Positions 33,324 through 43,844 of a stretch of DNA of 64,000 nucleotides are shown piece by piece; within the stretch, counting starts at the first letter, position 1; the number at the start of each line of letters is the position of its first letter. Origin of the DNA: Zygnema cylindricum (Eukaryota; Streptophyta; Zygnematophyceae; Zygnematales; Zygnemataceae); assembly GCA_037447655.1 (NCBI GenBank), contig JBBHKE010002309.1, forward strand, positions 1 through 64,000. Direction: 5' to 3'. Both the position numbers and the translations under genes were made by a program. The notes under the pieces were generated by a model. That model was not told where the DNA came from. It saw nothing but the letters and a program-made list of their open reading frames with translations, and searched no databases.

Positions 33324-34326
33324 TGGACTATAAAATTAAAGAATCCTTTAGGTAGTTTATCACTAACCCACTTTCAACTAGAACGGCTACTCCCCAAGCA
33401 GGCAAGTAGAAAATCTGACAGCTTCCCTATGCAACCTGGACTCCCCTAAGTCCACAGCAAAAAGAATCACTAAAAACGCCCAACCAGGTGATTAATTAGG
33501 GTTTTTTAGGGTTTTTTAGGGTTTTAACCCTAAAAGATGCCAATATTTATACGTTTGTTGGGAGAGAAGAGGCTATCTCCTCAAACCTCTAAGTCCTAAC
33601 CCCTTTCACAACCCCTATCTACAAATGTACAAACCAATCAGAAGACTGTACAGTACACAAAGGTACTAGGGCCGATGTACTTTCTGTACGGCCAATGTTC
33701 GACAAGGCTATGGAGTAGACGTCTGTCTCCTTCACACTTGACCTCGCGCTCCATGGGTTTCTCGATTCCGAATGATATCTTGACACTTGTCAAATGGGCA
33801 TGTTATGTCCGAAAACCGCCAAGGCGGTCATTTTGGGATCTCGGCGATGATGAGGGTCGTCGGATCCAAACCGACTTTAATATTAGCCGTTCAAAATAAC
33901 AAATGTACGGTACATTTGTTTCGTGCGTACTAAAATACTCAACTAGTTTCTATGTCCTCAGTTTGTTATATCCGTTAATCGAATTAATAATCTAGCTAAT
34001 GTTTAAATAGTTATCAAACCCAATGTATCCTAACAGACTACTACGACAGACCGTTAAGAGTTACCGGCTACGCCTCGCTCTATCGGTAGGAGGTTCGAGT
34101 CCTGCCGAACTCAACTTTTTGTTGAGAGTGACTTAGGTCACTTTTTAGTCTTGCCTTAAAAGCAGAGGCAGCCATGGCTCCACCGCCCTCTCTCTCCTTC
34201 AGTGACTACAACAAGTATAGGGGCTAGAGAGAGAAGATGGAGGCAAACTCCTTACGCTTTTTCTTTTAGCTAATCCAATCAATTAAGACTTAGAAAATAT
34301 CTCCCCTAAATCTAATGATTTCAACA
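33324..34326 (-). mobile_element. Putative copia LTR
   Basis: On the minus strand it begins TGTTGAAATCATTAG just after the RNase H stop codon (34340) and a short purine stretch (ATAACAGGAG), and ends ...TATAGTCCA just before a gag N-terminus. TG...CA ends and this position fit a long terminal repeat shared by two elements. No second copy is present to confirm its limits. Confidence 0.45.
34044..34112 (+). other. tRNA-like relic inside the LTR
   Basis: Contains a good pol III B-box/T-arm (GGTTCGAGTCCTGCC), and short complementary ends (GAGTT at 34046-34050 and AACTC near 34109). The A-box and anticodon arm are not convincing, so this is at most a tRNA pseudogene or a SINE-like relic. Confidence 0.25.
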
Positions 34327-34339
34327 CTCCTGTTATTTT

Positions 34340-35155
34340 CTAGTCTAATTTTAGTTTCTCTTTTAACCCACACTTTTCTCTGCAGTATTTTAACTTGGGA
34401 TAGGGCACAGGCTTTGTCATCATATCAGCTACCATTTCCCTATTGCCTCTATACACAAGATTCACAATTTTGTATTTAACCTTTTCCCTCACAAAACTCA
34501 ATCTTATATCAATATGCTTACCCTTAAAATGATGTTTTGGATTGGCTGCAATTGCAATTGCATCGTCATTATCACAAAACACTTCATGCACTCCTTTCAT
34601 ATAACCCAGTCCATGCAATAAAGATTTGACCCACATCAGCTTTTTCACAACATAACAAGAGGCCATATACTCAGCCTCCATAGTGGACTGAGCAACCACC
34701 TTTTGTTGCTTGCTGCTCTTACAACAGGTACCTTCCCCCATATATAACACATACCCAGAAGTGCATCTTCTCATAGGTGCATCCCCATAACTGGCATCAC
34801 TCCAAGTAGTGATGTGAGTGTGCTCCCCCCCAAAATGTAATGATAAATCCTTGGTTCCCACCAAGTATCTCATGACTCTTTTGGGTGCCTCCTAGTCTCT
34901 CTTCCTAGGATCATTAAGACTTCTACTGAAGACTCCAACTGTTGCTGCTATGTCCGGTCTGGTGGAATTCATAAAGTAAATCAAGCTTTTTACCACATGC
35001 CTGTAAGGAATGGACTTCATAAACTGTCTCTCTTCTGGACTCATCTGATCATCTTGTATTATCACTCCTCTTTCTACACTCCCATCATTTACTTTCTTCA
35101 AGTCTATGGGAGTGTTACAAGTGTTTGCCTTTTCCATCTGAAATTTATCAAGCAT
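34340..35155 (-). pseudogene. Copia RNase H and connection domain
   Basis: The RNase H frame 34340-34873 is open and retains the usual signatures: TTWSDASYGD, TSGYVLYMGEG, SSKQQKVVAQSTMEAEYMA, CDNDDAIAIA, HIDIRLSFVREK and VADMMTKPV. The upstream frame 34892-35155 (QMSPEERQFMKSIPYRHVVK, then STRPDIAATVGVFSR) is separated by a frame break at about 34880-34892. This is the best preserved part of the element. Confidence 0.9.
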
Positions 35156-35319
35156 ATTTCCGATAGCTTCTTTTGAGTAAGTCTGATTATTCTCTTCCCT
35201 TTATCTCTTTCCATTAGGATCCCCAAGATATATTTAGCTTCCCCTAAATCCTTCATTTCAAATCTGCTTCTAAGATCTTTTTAACTTATTGATCTTTTCC
35301 ATAAACTTACTTAACACCA

Positions 35320-35818
35320 GCAAATCATCCACAAAAATTGCAATAAAAATCACACCATTCTCATCCTAAAACATATAAATAGAATGGTCAGAACTGATCC
35401 GCATATATCCTTGACCGGTGAGAAACTCATCTAGTTTCTTGTTCCATTGTCTATGAGCCTGCTTCAGTCCATATAAAGACTTAATGAGCCTACAGACTTT
35501 GCTCTCTTCTCCTTCCTCTATAAATCCCTCTGGTTGTCGCAGGAAGATTTCTTCCTCTAGTTCACAGATGAGGAAAGCGATCTTGATATCCATCTGGTGT
35601 CTTTTCATATCTTTCGCTGCTGCCAAACTAAGGAGAATTTTTACAGATAGGAAACGAACCACCGGAGAAAAAATCTCCTCATAATCTATCTTCTCTTTTT
35701 GGGTGAACCCCTTTGCTACCAACCGAGCCTTATATCTCTCAATGGTATTATCTAGGTTCAATTTCAATTTAGATACCCATTTCCACTCGATAGGTTTTCT
35801 GTTTGGAGGACAGTCCAC
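35320..35818 (-). pseudogene. Copia reverse transcriptase with one stop
   Basis: NRKPIEWKWVSKLKLNLDNT, then RYKARLVAKGFTQKEKIDYE, MDIKIAFLICELEEEIFLRQ and SLYGLKQAHRQWNKKLDEFL. A TAG at 35366-35368 interrupts the frame. Beyond it the same frame contains the catalytic FVDDL (35321-35335). In many copia RTs the substrate loop reads DVKTAFL; here it reads DIKIAFL. Confidence 0.9.
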
Positions 35819-36154
35819 CAGCTCCGAAGTATTAGCTTCTATGATGAAGCTATCTCATCATTTATGGCTCTGACCCATCGATCTTTCACCGGACTATCGA
35901 GTCCCTCCGAGTATGACAAAGGCTCATCTAGGTGAGATAGCTTCGTTACCTTGTGAGTAGCCTGGTTTTTTTTGTAGTCTTTTGCTGCTCCTCCGTCCTC
36001 CCTCAAAGTTCGAAGTTGGAATTGAGGGAAGTCTCGAGCTCCCCCTTATTTTCTCATCGGCTCCCCTAACCATGGAAGTTGGTTTTGGCTCCTCTTCCTC
36101 TCTCTCCTATGAGTTTGTAGAAATGTGAAGAGATTCCGGTATATCTCCCCCATC

Positions 36155-37200
36155 TTAGATCTCCCCTGAATCTGCAATCACATTTTCAGTTGTGTCCCTT
36201 TTGGGAAGATCTAAGTCTTTCTCACTCTCGGCCTCAAAACTAATTCTGATTTTCTTAGTGTATTTAAAGGGATCAAATGACTTTCCTTCATCCATGACAA
36301 CTAGATGCTTTACCAGAATGATATCTTGTTTAGCCAAATCATAGACTCGATATCCTTTGACATCCTCTACATATCCCACAAAATTTCTCGGTTTCCCTTT
36401 ATCATCTAGTTTCCAATTTTCTTATCTGGGTCCAGACTATAAACTTGACTACCGAATACTTTCAAATGAGAAATATCCGGTTTTCTTCCAACCCATCTCT
36501 CATATGGTGTCATTTCTTTAACGGCTGTAGTGAGGACTCTATTCTTAATGTATTTAGCAGAGTTTATGGCTTCTGTCCAAAATCTTCTTCCTAATTTCTT
36601 ATCTGCTGACATACTACACACACTATCTCCCAAAGTCCTGTTCAACCTTTCAGCTACCCCATTTTGTTCTAGATTATTCGGTACAGTTTTTTAATCCTGA
36701 ACTCCCTCATCTCTCAAGTATTTCTCAAACTGCATAGAGGTGTACTCTCCCCCAATATCACTCCTTAATCACTAAATGGGGGTTCTGTGTAACTTCTCAC
36801 TCGAGGCTTGGTATTCTTTGAAATACTTTGGTGTTTCAGACTTTGTTTTTTAGGAAGTAGACTCTAGAATATCTATACCAATCATTAGTAATTGTCAGCA
36901 ATACCTCTTCCCCCTAACCGAAGGAACTCTTGCTGGTCCCCAGATATTTATGTGGACAAGATCTAGTACTTTATCACCTCTATACGTGGCAATTTTGGGA
37001 AAAGGGAGTCTGTGAGCCTTTCCTTGGGCATAGCCACTACAATCATCCATCATTTAACTATCCCCAAACATAATGCCTTCTACTACGCCCAGTTTCTTCA
37101 TTTCCTTCAGCCTATCAAAATGCACATGCCCTAACCGCATATGCTAGATCATCAAGCTCGTGACACCACCATATAAAGCACTCTCATTTTCATTACACAA
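36155..37200 (-). pseudogene. Copia integrase with stops
   Basis: From the 5' side: HMRLGHVHFDRLKEMKKLGV (zinc-region start, preceded by TAG where Trp is usual), GGEYTSMQFEKYLRDEGVQ, LEQNGVAERLNRTL carrying the catalytic Glu, FWTEAINSAKYIKNRVLTT, TPYERWVGRKPDISHLKVFG and GYVEDVKGYRVYDLAKQDII. At least three in-frame stops or shifts separate these blocks. Confidence 0.88.
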
Positions 37201-37221
37201 GTTAAGCCTTAACATTCATTG

Positions 37222-37665
37222 TCAACCTTTATCTGCTGTGAAGTAGACTTCATCTCCGTACTTAGGTGTAAAGACCCCCTTTCTAATGAAGGTATCAAAA
37301 TCCTTGTAATCTAATACAGAAGTAGACACAAGATTTTTACTCAGCTCAAGAATGTAGAATACGTTTGAAAAGGTGAGTATAGAAGTCTTACCCTCGACTA
37401 AAACTTTTAGATCTACCGAGCCCACTAGATCTGTGGTAACTACTCTCCCATCCCCATAGTCTATTTCTATAGTATGGATATTTCTTAGCTTAGTGAAGAG
37501 GTTTTCTGTCACGGCACATATGCATGGATGCACCTGAATCGATGATAAATCCTTCCTTTGGAACTTCCCGAATGGCTCAAAGTGCACATTTCTGTTTTCG
37601 AGAAATCTCCTTCTCCTCCAAATTCTCGTTAAGGAGAAGCTCCCCATCCTCCTCAGATTTCTCAT
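37222..37665 (-). pseudogene. Copia protease, frameshifted
   Basis: The catalytic motif FIIDSGASMHMCRD is intact (around 37515-37555) but in a different frame from the body (NLFTKLRNIHTIEIDYGDGR, VFYILELSKNLVSTSVLDYK). The shift lies in an AAAA run just after the motif and looks like a 1-nt insertion. Confidence 0.85.
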
Positions 37666-37749
37666 ACTCCTTGGTCTCTCTTTTCACTCGTGTGACCACA
37701 AGTGCCTTATTCTCCCTCCGCAAGAACCACCTCAACTGTTTTTTTGGAG

Positions 37750-38277
37750 CCTCAGCTCTGACAGCTTGATGCAATCAGCTATGAAGTGTCCCGACTTTTT
37801 GCAGTAATGGCAAAGACCCTTTGGAGGCATGGGTTCTCCAGATTGATCCCCTTTGAAGTTGTTGTACGGCTTCTTCAGATCCTACCTCCACCATTCTGTT
37901 TCGGCAGCTAGAGCTTGAACGCTCTTCTCCTACACGAGTATCATTCGGACCACGGTTTTCCACTTCTAAGAACTATCATCCATTTCTTGCACTAGGTACA
38001 CTATGTTTTCATACTCCTCAGGCAACTTCATGACGAGGGTGTTAACTTTCATCTTTATTGTGCCTGTCCATCCGGCACTTTCCATCTCCATGTACAGGCA
38101 AGAGAGATCATTACAGTAGTCTAACATCTTTCCTCTTTTGTAAGTATAACTCGTCAACCTTTGCTCAACCAGCTGGAGCTCTTGAATGGTACCATCTTTA
38201 TAAATCTCCACTAAAGTCATACACAACTCCTCGGCTTTGAAGATGTGAAGATGAGAGGACCACCATACCGCTGGCAC
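37750..38277 (-). pseudogene. Copia gag, 5'-truncated, with CCHC knuckle
   Basis: Gag helical domain LVEIYKDGTIQELQLVEQRL ... MKVNTLVMKLPEEYENIVYL (37966-38277) and zinc knuckle CHYCKKSGHFIADC (about 37770-37811). Homology stops at 38277, where a 46-bp tandem repeat begins; the first part of gag, the primer site and the 5' LTR are absent. Confidence 0.8.
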
Positions 38278-38357
38278 AACGTGACGCTGACGTGCGTCAG
38301 CGGTACAGAGCGCCGTACCACTGGCACAACGTGACGTTGCCGTGCGTCCGCAGTACG
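38269..38357. repeat. Two 46-bp tandem copies (TACCGCTGGCACAACGTGAC)
   Basis: CTGGCACAACGTGACG(C/T)TG(A/C)CGTGCGTC recurs with a 46-bp period; each unit also contains a small inverted motif (GCTGACGTGCGTCAGC) in the first copy. Confidence 0.8.
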
Positions 38358-38939
38358 AGCATGATAAACTGGACAGTTACATGCCTGTGTAATGGGCGTT
38401 GATTTACTAGTCTCTTCAAAAGGAAGTGACACCTGGGAACAAGACCGACAACTATTCACAACCAAGCGGTACTGTACTTGCGAGCAAGACCGGAAAAATC
38501 GTACAGTAGGAACAAATCGAACGAAATCTACGGCGCATGACCGATGCACTTGTATAGACGCGAAACGAAATCAAACAACTCCACAGGGAAATCGACACGT
38601 CCTCAGCTACAATTAAAATCGCCAAGCATCGATGCGCCCTATTCCACGATGAAGTTCGACATTCCCGCTCTCATTTTATGAATCAGTCAAACTAACCTTA
38701 ATCATAGCAGAGGTCGAAAACGGTCAACCAAGGCCGTGATTGACCGTTAACCGACCGCCTGCGTTGGATTCGGAATGGATTCGGGTGCCAAATTTGGTGG
38801 GTCAAGCGGATTCGGGCGAGTGATTCACGAAAAAAAAAAAAATCGGTTACGGTCGAGTAAGCAAAAAACGAAAATATTTGAAGGTTCGTACTTTCCATAC
38901 TATCTAGCATTATTTAACTTTGTACTATTGTACATTTAT

Positions 38940-39217
38940 TTTGGTAAACGCGTTTTTTGGTAACAGGTAACAATTTTGGAGCGTGACATAACGCGGTCGG
39001 GCGTCGGGTACTGATATTTAAAATAATAAAACGGTTGTTTTGGTTATCTAAAATTTTGACTTTTGCGACCTCTGAATCATGGGTCGCAAAAGTCAAAATT
39101 TGAGATATCCGAAACCGTCAATTTTTTTTGTTTCAAAATCAGAGTAACCCGACACCCGAACGGGTTATGTCACGCTCCTAAATTGTTACTCGTTACCCGA
39201 TACGCGTTTACGAAAAT
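38940..39217. mobile_element. 278-bp foldback element with 10-nt loop
   Basis: Left arm 38940-39070 and right arm 39081-39217 are reverse complements for about 130 bp. The innermost 15 bp (TGACTTTTGCGACC and GGTCGCAAAAGTCA) are perfect, and outer blocks such as GGAGCGTGACATAAC and GTAAACGCGT also match. Only TCTGAATCAT separates the arms, so the transcript or single strand would form one long hairpin. Confidence 0.88.
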
Positions 39218-39269
39218 AAAAGATAGCCGAAACTCAATTTCCCGCGACTACTTGTACTTGCCTGTATCC

Positions 39270-39400
39270 GAATAGTACAAAATTACAACGCTTGTTGTTA
39301 TTTGCGTTAAACATTTATTAGTGTTAATGAAAAATTATAATCAATAATACTATCCAATGCAAAGAGACGTGGCAGGTTGTATTCCACCTCTTTAAATAAC
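39270..39400. repeat. Dispersed element C, copy 1
   Basis: TTATTAGTGTTAATGA ... AGACGTGGCAGGTTGTATTC-type sequence, with a clear homologue at 48090-48230 (AGACGTGGCGGATTGTAGTC). Confidence 0.6.
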
Positions 39401-39675
39401 GTTGTTAACTCTTTTTTGTGATTTTATTTTATTTTATTTTTCTTATTATTATTATAATTATTTCGTGTCACTTTTCCTTTTTTATTATTATTTTATGTTA
39501 CCATCGGATATTTTTGGGATTTCACTTTTTTACTTTTAATTTTGTTCGGGACATGTGGGAATTTAATTGAGACTCAATATTTATTTTAATGACGAAGTGA
39601 TTTTGAATGGAGTACAACCGACAGTCCAAATATGTTTGGTCCGACTACCACGGTACAATCGACTATTATAGGATT

Positions 39676-39735
39676 GTTCTGCGTGGTTCAAAATTGATTG
39701 ACTCTGTTCTGCGTGGTTCAAAATTGATTGACTCT
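39676..39735. repeat. Two exact 30-bp tandem copies
   Basis: GTTCTGCGTGGTTCAAAATTGATTGACTCT repeated once (given by position 39676-39735); the copies look identical. Confidence 0.9.
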
Positions 39736-39737
39736 GC

Positions 39738-39905
39738 GACATTTGGTCATTGTGGAAAATGTATAGCCATCACGACATTGTTATATTGGGGAAAATGTAC
39801 TGACATTGCAACGTTGTGACATTGTGGAAAATGTATCCACGTTGCAACATTGTCATGTTAGGAAAAATGTACTAACATTGCAGCATTTGGACATTGTGGA
39901 AACGA
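39738..39905. repeat. ~40-bp degenerate repeat (ACATTGTGGAAAATGTA)
   Basis: Four imperfect units containing GACATTGTGGAAAATGTA and GCAACATTGT. Confidence 0.75.
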
Positions 39906-40254
39906 AATATGTAAAAAGTATCGGCAACGGCCGCATCAGCAAACTTAAAAAAGAAAAGAGAGATACAGAGGAAGAAAGTACAAAAGTAACTCACTCTGCA
40001 AAACTTAGAAAAAAAAAGTGGAAATTAAGAAGAAACGAAAGCACAGAATAAAGAAGAAAAAAAAAGAACAAAATGTATAAGAAAGTAAAACAGAAAGAAG
40101 AAAGAACCAGATTTTGATAGACACTTGCAGCAATGAGTGTGCACATAACTGCCTGTGCCTGTGCAGTGACATAATACGAGAAGTGAGAGGGGGAGGGGAA
40201 GAGGGAAGAAAGAGATGCGTGAGCATCACACAAGTGCCACATCATCGTAAAAGT

Positions 40255-40385
40255 CCCTCCAATATATCGGCGATAAAACGGAGCCGATATTTAGTTATGT
40301 ATCGGCCCCGCTCGCCGATAATGATAAGCAACATATCGGTTATCGGACTTATCGCAATACAAAATATACCGATCCACAACACTAT
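40255..40385. repeat. CGATA-rich fragment (element D relic)
   Basis: Dense ATCGGCGATA, GCCGATATTTAG, TATCGG and CGCCGATAATGA motifs, as in the complete element at 51022-51488. Ends are not definable. Confidence 0.55.
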
Positions 40386-41072
40386 TTATCGTCCTTAATG
40401 ACTAAATTTTCGGTTTATTGTACTTCCTAGAGTGTACTTTCTCAATTACATCATCCTCTAAAGATGTTTTTTCTAGAATTTATCGTCTTTAACTGATTGC
40501 TTTTTTTTTGCTTTTAATGCACTTGGACGACTTTTTCTTTTCCGTTTTATAACTCTTTACATGTTGTTTTTCTCAGTTTCATCATACATTTTTTCTATTT
40601 CATCGTTATTAAGAGACTGCTACTTAACAAACTGTTTTTTTTCCTTTTTTCGCTTTCTTTGTCACATCCCATCTTCTTGAAGATGACATGCCGACATCGA
40701 ATAAGATATTGTGGAAATCTACGATATTTTGACTCGTTCAAAAATGTCAAGATTGAAAACCTCAAAATACGACTATTATTCCTGGTCGAATGATACTTAC
40801 TCTGCTTTTTAAGGGTATTTTTCTTTGTTTTGGTTTAGGTTTTTGGCCTAATGACCTTTTCGTGTTTTGAGGGAACTGTTTTTGCACAATTGTTCATCAA
40901 AGATTGAAGGTAACGATAGAAAAAAATAACAATAAAAATATTAATAAAAATAAAATACCGCGTATATATCTCTATAATAAACGAAACACAAAGTACTTTA
41001 AAGTACCACAAGTACAAAAGAACCTACCATAAAAAACCGTACATTCAAAGAATAAAATGAGCGCACCAATCA
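40386..41072. other. AT-rich region, nothing recognised
   Basis: Downstream of the GT47 gene. No protein-like frame; a candidate polyadenylation motif (AATAAA) occurs on either strand, as expected by composition. Confidence 0.5.
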
Positions 41073-41642
41073 TTAGGTGCAAACCGACAAAAATAAAAAG
41101 GTGTACAAAGTAGTACAGGGAGAGGGAGAGGGAGAGGGGGAGGGAGAGGGAGAGGGAGAGGGAGAGGGAGAGGGAGAGGGAGAGGGAGAGGGAGAGGGCG
41201 AGGGAGAGGGAGAGGGAGAGGTAGAGGGAGAGGGAGAGGGAGAGGGAGAGGGAGAGGGGAGACGGAGGGGGGAGAGGGAGGGGGGAGAGGGAGGGGGAAG
41301 AGGGAGGGAGGAGAGGGAGGGGGGGAGACAAGGGGAGAGAGAGGGGGAGAGAAAGGGGGAGAGAGAGGGGGAGGGAGGGAGGGAGGGAGGGAGGGAGAGA
41401 GAGAGAGGGGGAGAGGGGGAGGGGGGGAGAGGGGGAGGGGGGGAGAGAGAGAGAGGGGGTGAGGGGGAGGGAGAGAGAGCGAGATAGGGAGAGAGAGGAG
41501 AGAGAGAAGGGGAGAGGAAGAGAGAGAGTAATTTTAAGGAAAAAATGATAATTACACAGTATCTATCACTATTTCCACCAATATTTGTTTCTGACTGTCG
41601 TTCCCTTCTCCACGGATCATGGAACATTTTGTAGTGTAGAAT
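41073..41642 (-). CDS. Exon 13: terminal exon running into a microsatellite
   Basis: Acceptor CTTCTCAG before 41642, phase 0. Encodes [27 protein letters not shown] is the family's C-terminal motif. There is no stop after this. The frame stays open through the (GGGAGA)n tract, giving about 140 Ser/Pro/Leu-rich residues before a stop at 41073. Either the protein has a low-complexity tail, or a donor just after the conserved part (for example ACT|GTGTAA near 41570) leads to an unplaced last exon. Confidence 0.7.
   Translation of the reverse strand: MLHYKMFHDPWRRERQSETNIGGNSDRYCVIIIFSLKLLSLFLSPSLSPLSPYLALSPSPSPPLSLSPPPPLPPSPSPPLSLSLPPSLPPSPSLSPFLSPSLSPCLPPSLSSLPLPPPSPPSLSPLRLPSPSPSPSPSPSTSPSPSPSPSPSPSPSPSPSPSPSPSPSPSPSPSPCTTLYTFLFLSVCT
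41115..41530. repeat. (GGGAGA)n tract overlapping the last GT47 exon
   Basis: Regular GGGAGA (41120-41260) then GGGGAGAGGGAGG-type units. On the coding (minus) strand this is CTCCCT/TCCCTC and, in the frame of the terminal exon, encodes Ser-Pro-Leu repeats. Confidence 0.95.
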
Positions 41643-41755
41643 CTGAGAAGGAGAGAGGGGCAGAGGAAGAGAGGCAGAGGCAAAATTTGAGAGGGAGAGA
41701 GAGGGAGGGAGAGAGAGAGGGGGAGACGGAAGAGAGAGGGAGAGAGAGAGTATGA
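41643..41755. repeat. GA tract abutting acceptor of exon 13
   Basis: GAGAGGGAGAGA-type purines on the plus strand, i.e. a CT-rich extended polypyrimidine tract directly 5' of the exon 13 acceptor on the coding strand. Confidence 0.85.
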
Positions 41756-41894
41756 ATTAACACAAGTCACTTCGTCAACCATCTCTCTAAGGAATTAAAC
41801 CTCCAGCAAATTGCTTTCGGCTTTTCAAGCTTTCCTACGATTGTAATTCCTTTTCAGCACTTGTACACTAAAAAAAAAAGCTCGAAGAGAATTA

Positions 41895-42060
41895 TCCTGA
41901 AAGACCTTAAAAACCCTTAAAAACCCTGGAAAACCCTAAAAAATCCTGGAAAACCCTCTAAAAAACCCTGGAAAACCCTAAAATATCCTAGAAAACCCGA
42001 AAAAAACCCTGGAAAACCCTAAAAAAACCTTAAAAAAAACCCTAACTAACCCATTTGTTC
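41895..42060. repeat. AAAACCCT(A/G)GAAA intronic repeat
   Basis: Degenerate 10-12 bp units around AAACCCTAAAAAA / GGAAAACCCTA in the intron between exons 12 and 13. Confidence 0.8.
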
Positions 42061-42180
42061 ACACTAAAGGAATACCATAATGGCAGCAATGAAGGAACGA
42101 CAAAACAACAAAGAGAAAAAAAAAAGAGAAAATAAACAATAAAGAGACAAATAAATAACCAAAAAAAAAAAAAAATTTAC

Positions 42181-42366
42181 CTGAAAGAGGGTTGCCACAG
42201 CATCTTCCTCTTCTATCCCTGCCGTTGATTCTGTTAACAAAAAATCATGTCCGTACCACTCTCTCTGTCTCCACCCCTCCAATCGGTGAACAGAACTGAA
42301 GGTCCACCGCTGCCAAATTAACTGAACGGACTCCAACATGGAACGCACCCGCTGCTCAGGAATGGC
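42181..42366 (-). CDS. Exon 12: GT47 C-terminal helical region
   Basis: Acceptor CCATGCAG, donor CAG|GTAAAT; 186 nt, phase 0 both sides. Encodes AIPEQRVRSMLESVQLIWQR, WTFSSVHRLEGWRQREWYGH and EEDAVATLFQ. This corresponds to the helical C-terminal part after the GC-PVII block. A partial copy of this exon lies at 45298-45413. Confidence 0.88.
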
Positions 42367-42735
42367 CTGCATGGGAGAGAGAGAGGAGAGGCAGAGGGAG
42401 AGGGAGAAGGAGAAGGAGAGGGATAGGGAGAGGGAAAAAGAGAGGGAGAGGTAGAGGGAGAGGGTGAGGGAGAGGGCATAGAGAGGGACGGAAGGAGAGA
42501 AAGAGAGGGAGAGGGAGAGGGACAAAAAAGTGAGAGCGCGAGGCAGGGAGAGGGAGAGGGCATGGAGAGGGAAAGGGAAAAATAGAAAGAAACGGAGAGT
42601 GAGAAGGAGAGGGCGACGGACAAGAAAGAGAGAAAGAGCGAGGGAGAGTGAGAAAACGTGAAGGACAGGCACTGAGAGAAGGAGAGGAAGAGCAAGATGG
42701 AGATGGAGAATGAGATGTTGAGGGAGAGGGTGTCA
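42367..42735. repeat. GA tract with exon-11-like fragment at its end
   Basis: GGGAGAGG-type purines next to the exon 12 acceptor. At 42714-42775 it grades into a partial copy of the exon 11 segment around VQMPFENFMD. Confidence 0.85.
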
Positions 42736-42775
42736 ATGAATTTTTCGAAGGGCATTTGCGCCCCATTTTCAAAAT
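42714..42775 (-). pseudogene. Partial copy of exon 11 inside intron
   Basis: Minus-strand reading NGAQMPFEKFIDT corresponds to DGVQMPFENFMDY of exon 11; at the DNA level TTTTCGAAGGGCATTTGCGCC parallels TTTTCAAAAGGCATTTGCACC. About 60 bp only. Confidence 0.7.
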
Positions 42776-42955
42776 TCAAGAATGAAAGTAGAGATGAATC
42801 TAAAGATGAACGTAACTTCACTAGGAAAGAAAACTCTAAAAAACCTTAAAAAAAACGTAAAAAACCTCAAAAACCCTAAAAACCCTAAAAAACTCTAGAA
42901 AACCCTAAAACTCCTGAAAGGCTACTTAATAAAAGTGAATGCGTAAAATAAGTAC

Positions 42956-43153
42956 CTTAAGAATATCAATCATGTTGGATATGTTATCCTCTGGAATTCG
43001 AATCGCAAATTTAGAGTAGTCCATGAAGTTTTCAAAAGGCATTTGCACCCCATCTTGAATGATGACAGGGATGCATCCATGGAGGATGCTGTCCTCCATT
43101 CTGGCGCTGAACCCATCGCCAGGGAAGACGCCGCAAAAACGAGAGGAGGAAAG
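42956..43153 (-). CDS. Exon 11: GT47 catalytic core
   Basis: Acceptor ATTCCAG, donor AAG|GTACTT; 198 nt, phase 0 both sides. Encodes LSSSRFCGVFPGDGFSARME then DSILHGCIPVIIQDGVQMPF and ENFMDYSKFAIRIPED. FC..(F/P)(P/R)GDG(F/W)S.R..(D/E)...GC(I/V)PVII.D is the most conserved block of exostosin-family glycosyltransferases, including the Glu-Asp pair thought to contact the sugar nucleotide. All key residues are present. Confidence 0.93.
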
Positions 43154-43257
43154 CTGGAATATCATATGCGACAAGCATTTATTTTCCTCTTTGTTTAATA
43201 AGTCATATATTTATTTATTTAATTTGTTTTTTATGTAATCACATTTTCTGTCTTTTC

Positions 43258-43312
43258 CTTGGAAAGATGACGCGATAACAAGAGGAAGAAAGTTGGAACA
43301 TCACATAGAAAA
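43258..43312 (-). pseudogene. Partial copy of exon 11 acceptor region
   Basis: GATAACAAGAGGAAGAAAGT and flanks match the exon 11 5' end (CAAAAACGAGAGGAGGAAAGCTGG at 43133-43156, with mismatches), lying about 130 bp upstream in the intron. Confidence 0.6.
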
Positions 43313-43599
43313 GCCCTATTTTTTTCATTTTTTCCCCTTTCTTGGGATAATAACTTGAACAACTTATCAACGTGTTTAAACAATATTTCCAACTTTTTTA
43401 TGTACATTTCATGTTTTTCAAGCTCTAATTTTCAGGGTTTATTCTTGGAAAGTGTGTAAGATTTTTTTAGACTCTAAAAGGAAGCATTAGATCTTGGAAA
43501 GTTTGACCAGCAGGGTTTTAACACCACATATATTTTCTAAAACTTGTGAAGAAAAAAAAAAAAAGAAAGGGAAATAAGAAAGAGAACAAGAACGATTAC

Positions 43600-43732
43600 C
43601 CCTTCGTCGTAATTCTCATTTGGTTGATTCGTCACAATGACCCCATTTTCCGTTTTCTCTCCCATATTGTTCTCCACATTTGGGATGGAGGCAAAATATT
43701 TTGCAACTTTTTGTCGGATTCCCATAGAGTAC
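43600..43732 (-). CDS. Exon 10 of GT47 gene
   Basis: Acceptor CTTGTAG, donor GGG|GTAATC; 133 nt, phase 2 in and phase 0 out. Encodes YSMGIRQKVAKYFASIPNVE then a variable stretch ending NENYDEG. YS(M/R)GIRQ is the standard GT47 motif. Confidence 0.87.
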
Positions 43733-43844
43733 CTACAAGGGCTCCTCACGGTTTTATTCGTCTTTTTTGGGCCCCTTTTAGGGTTTTCGATGATTTTTAC
43801 GACTTTTCAAGAATTTTCAAAGCTGTTGTTAGGATGACTTAGAT

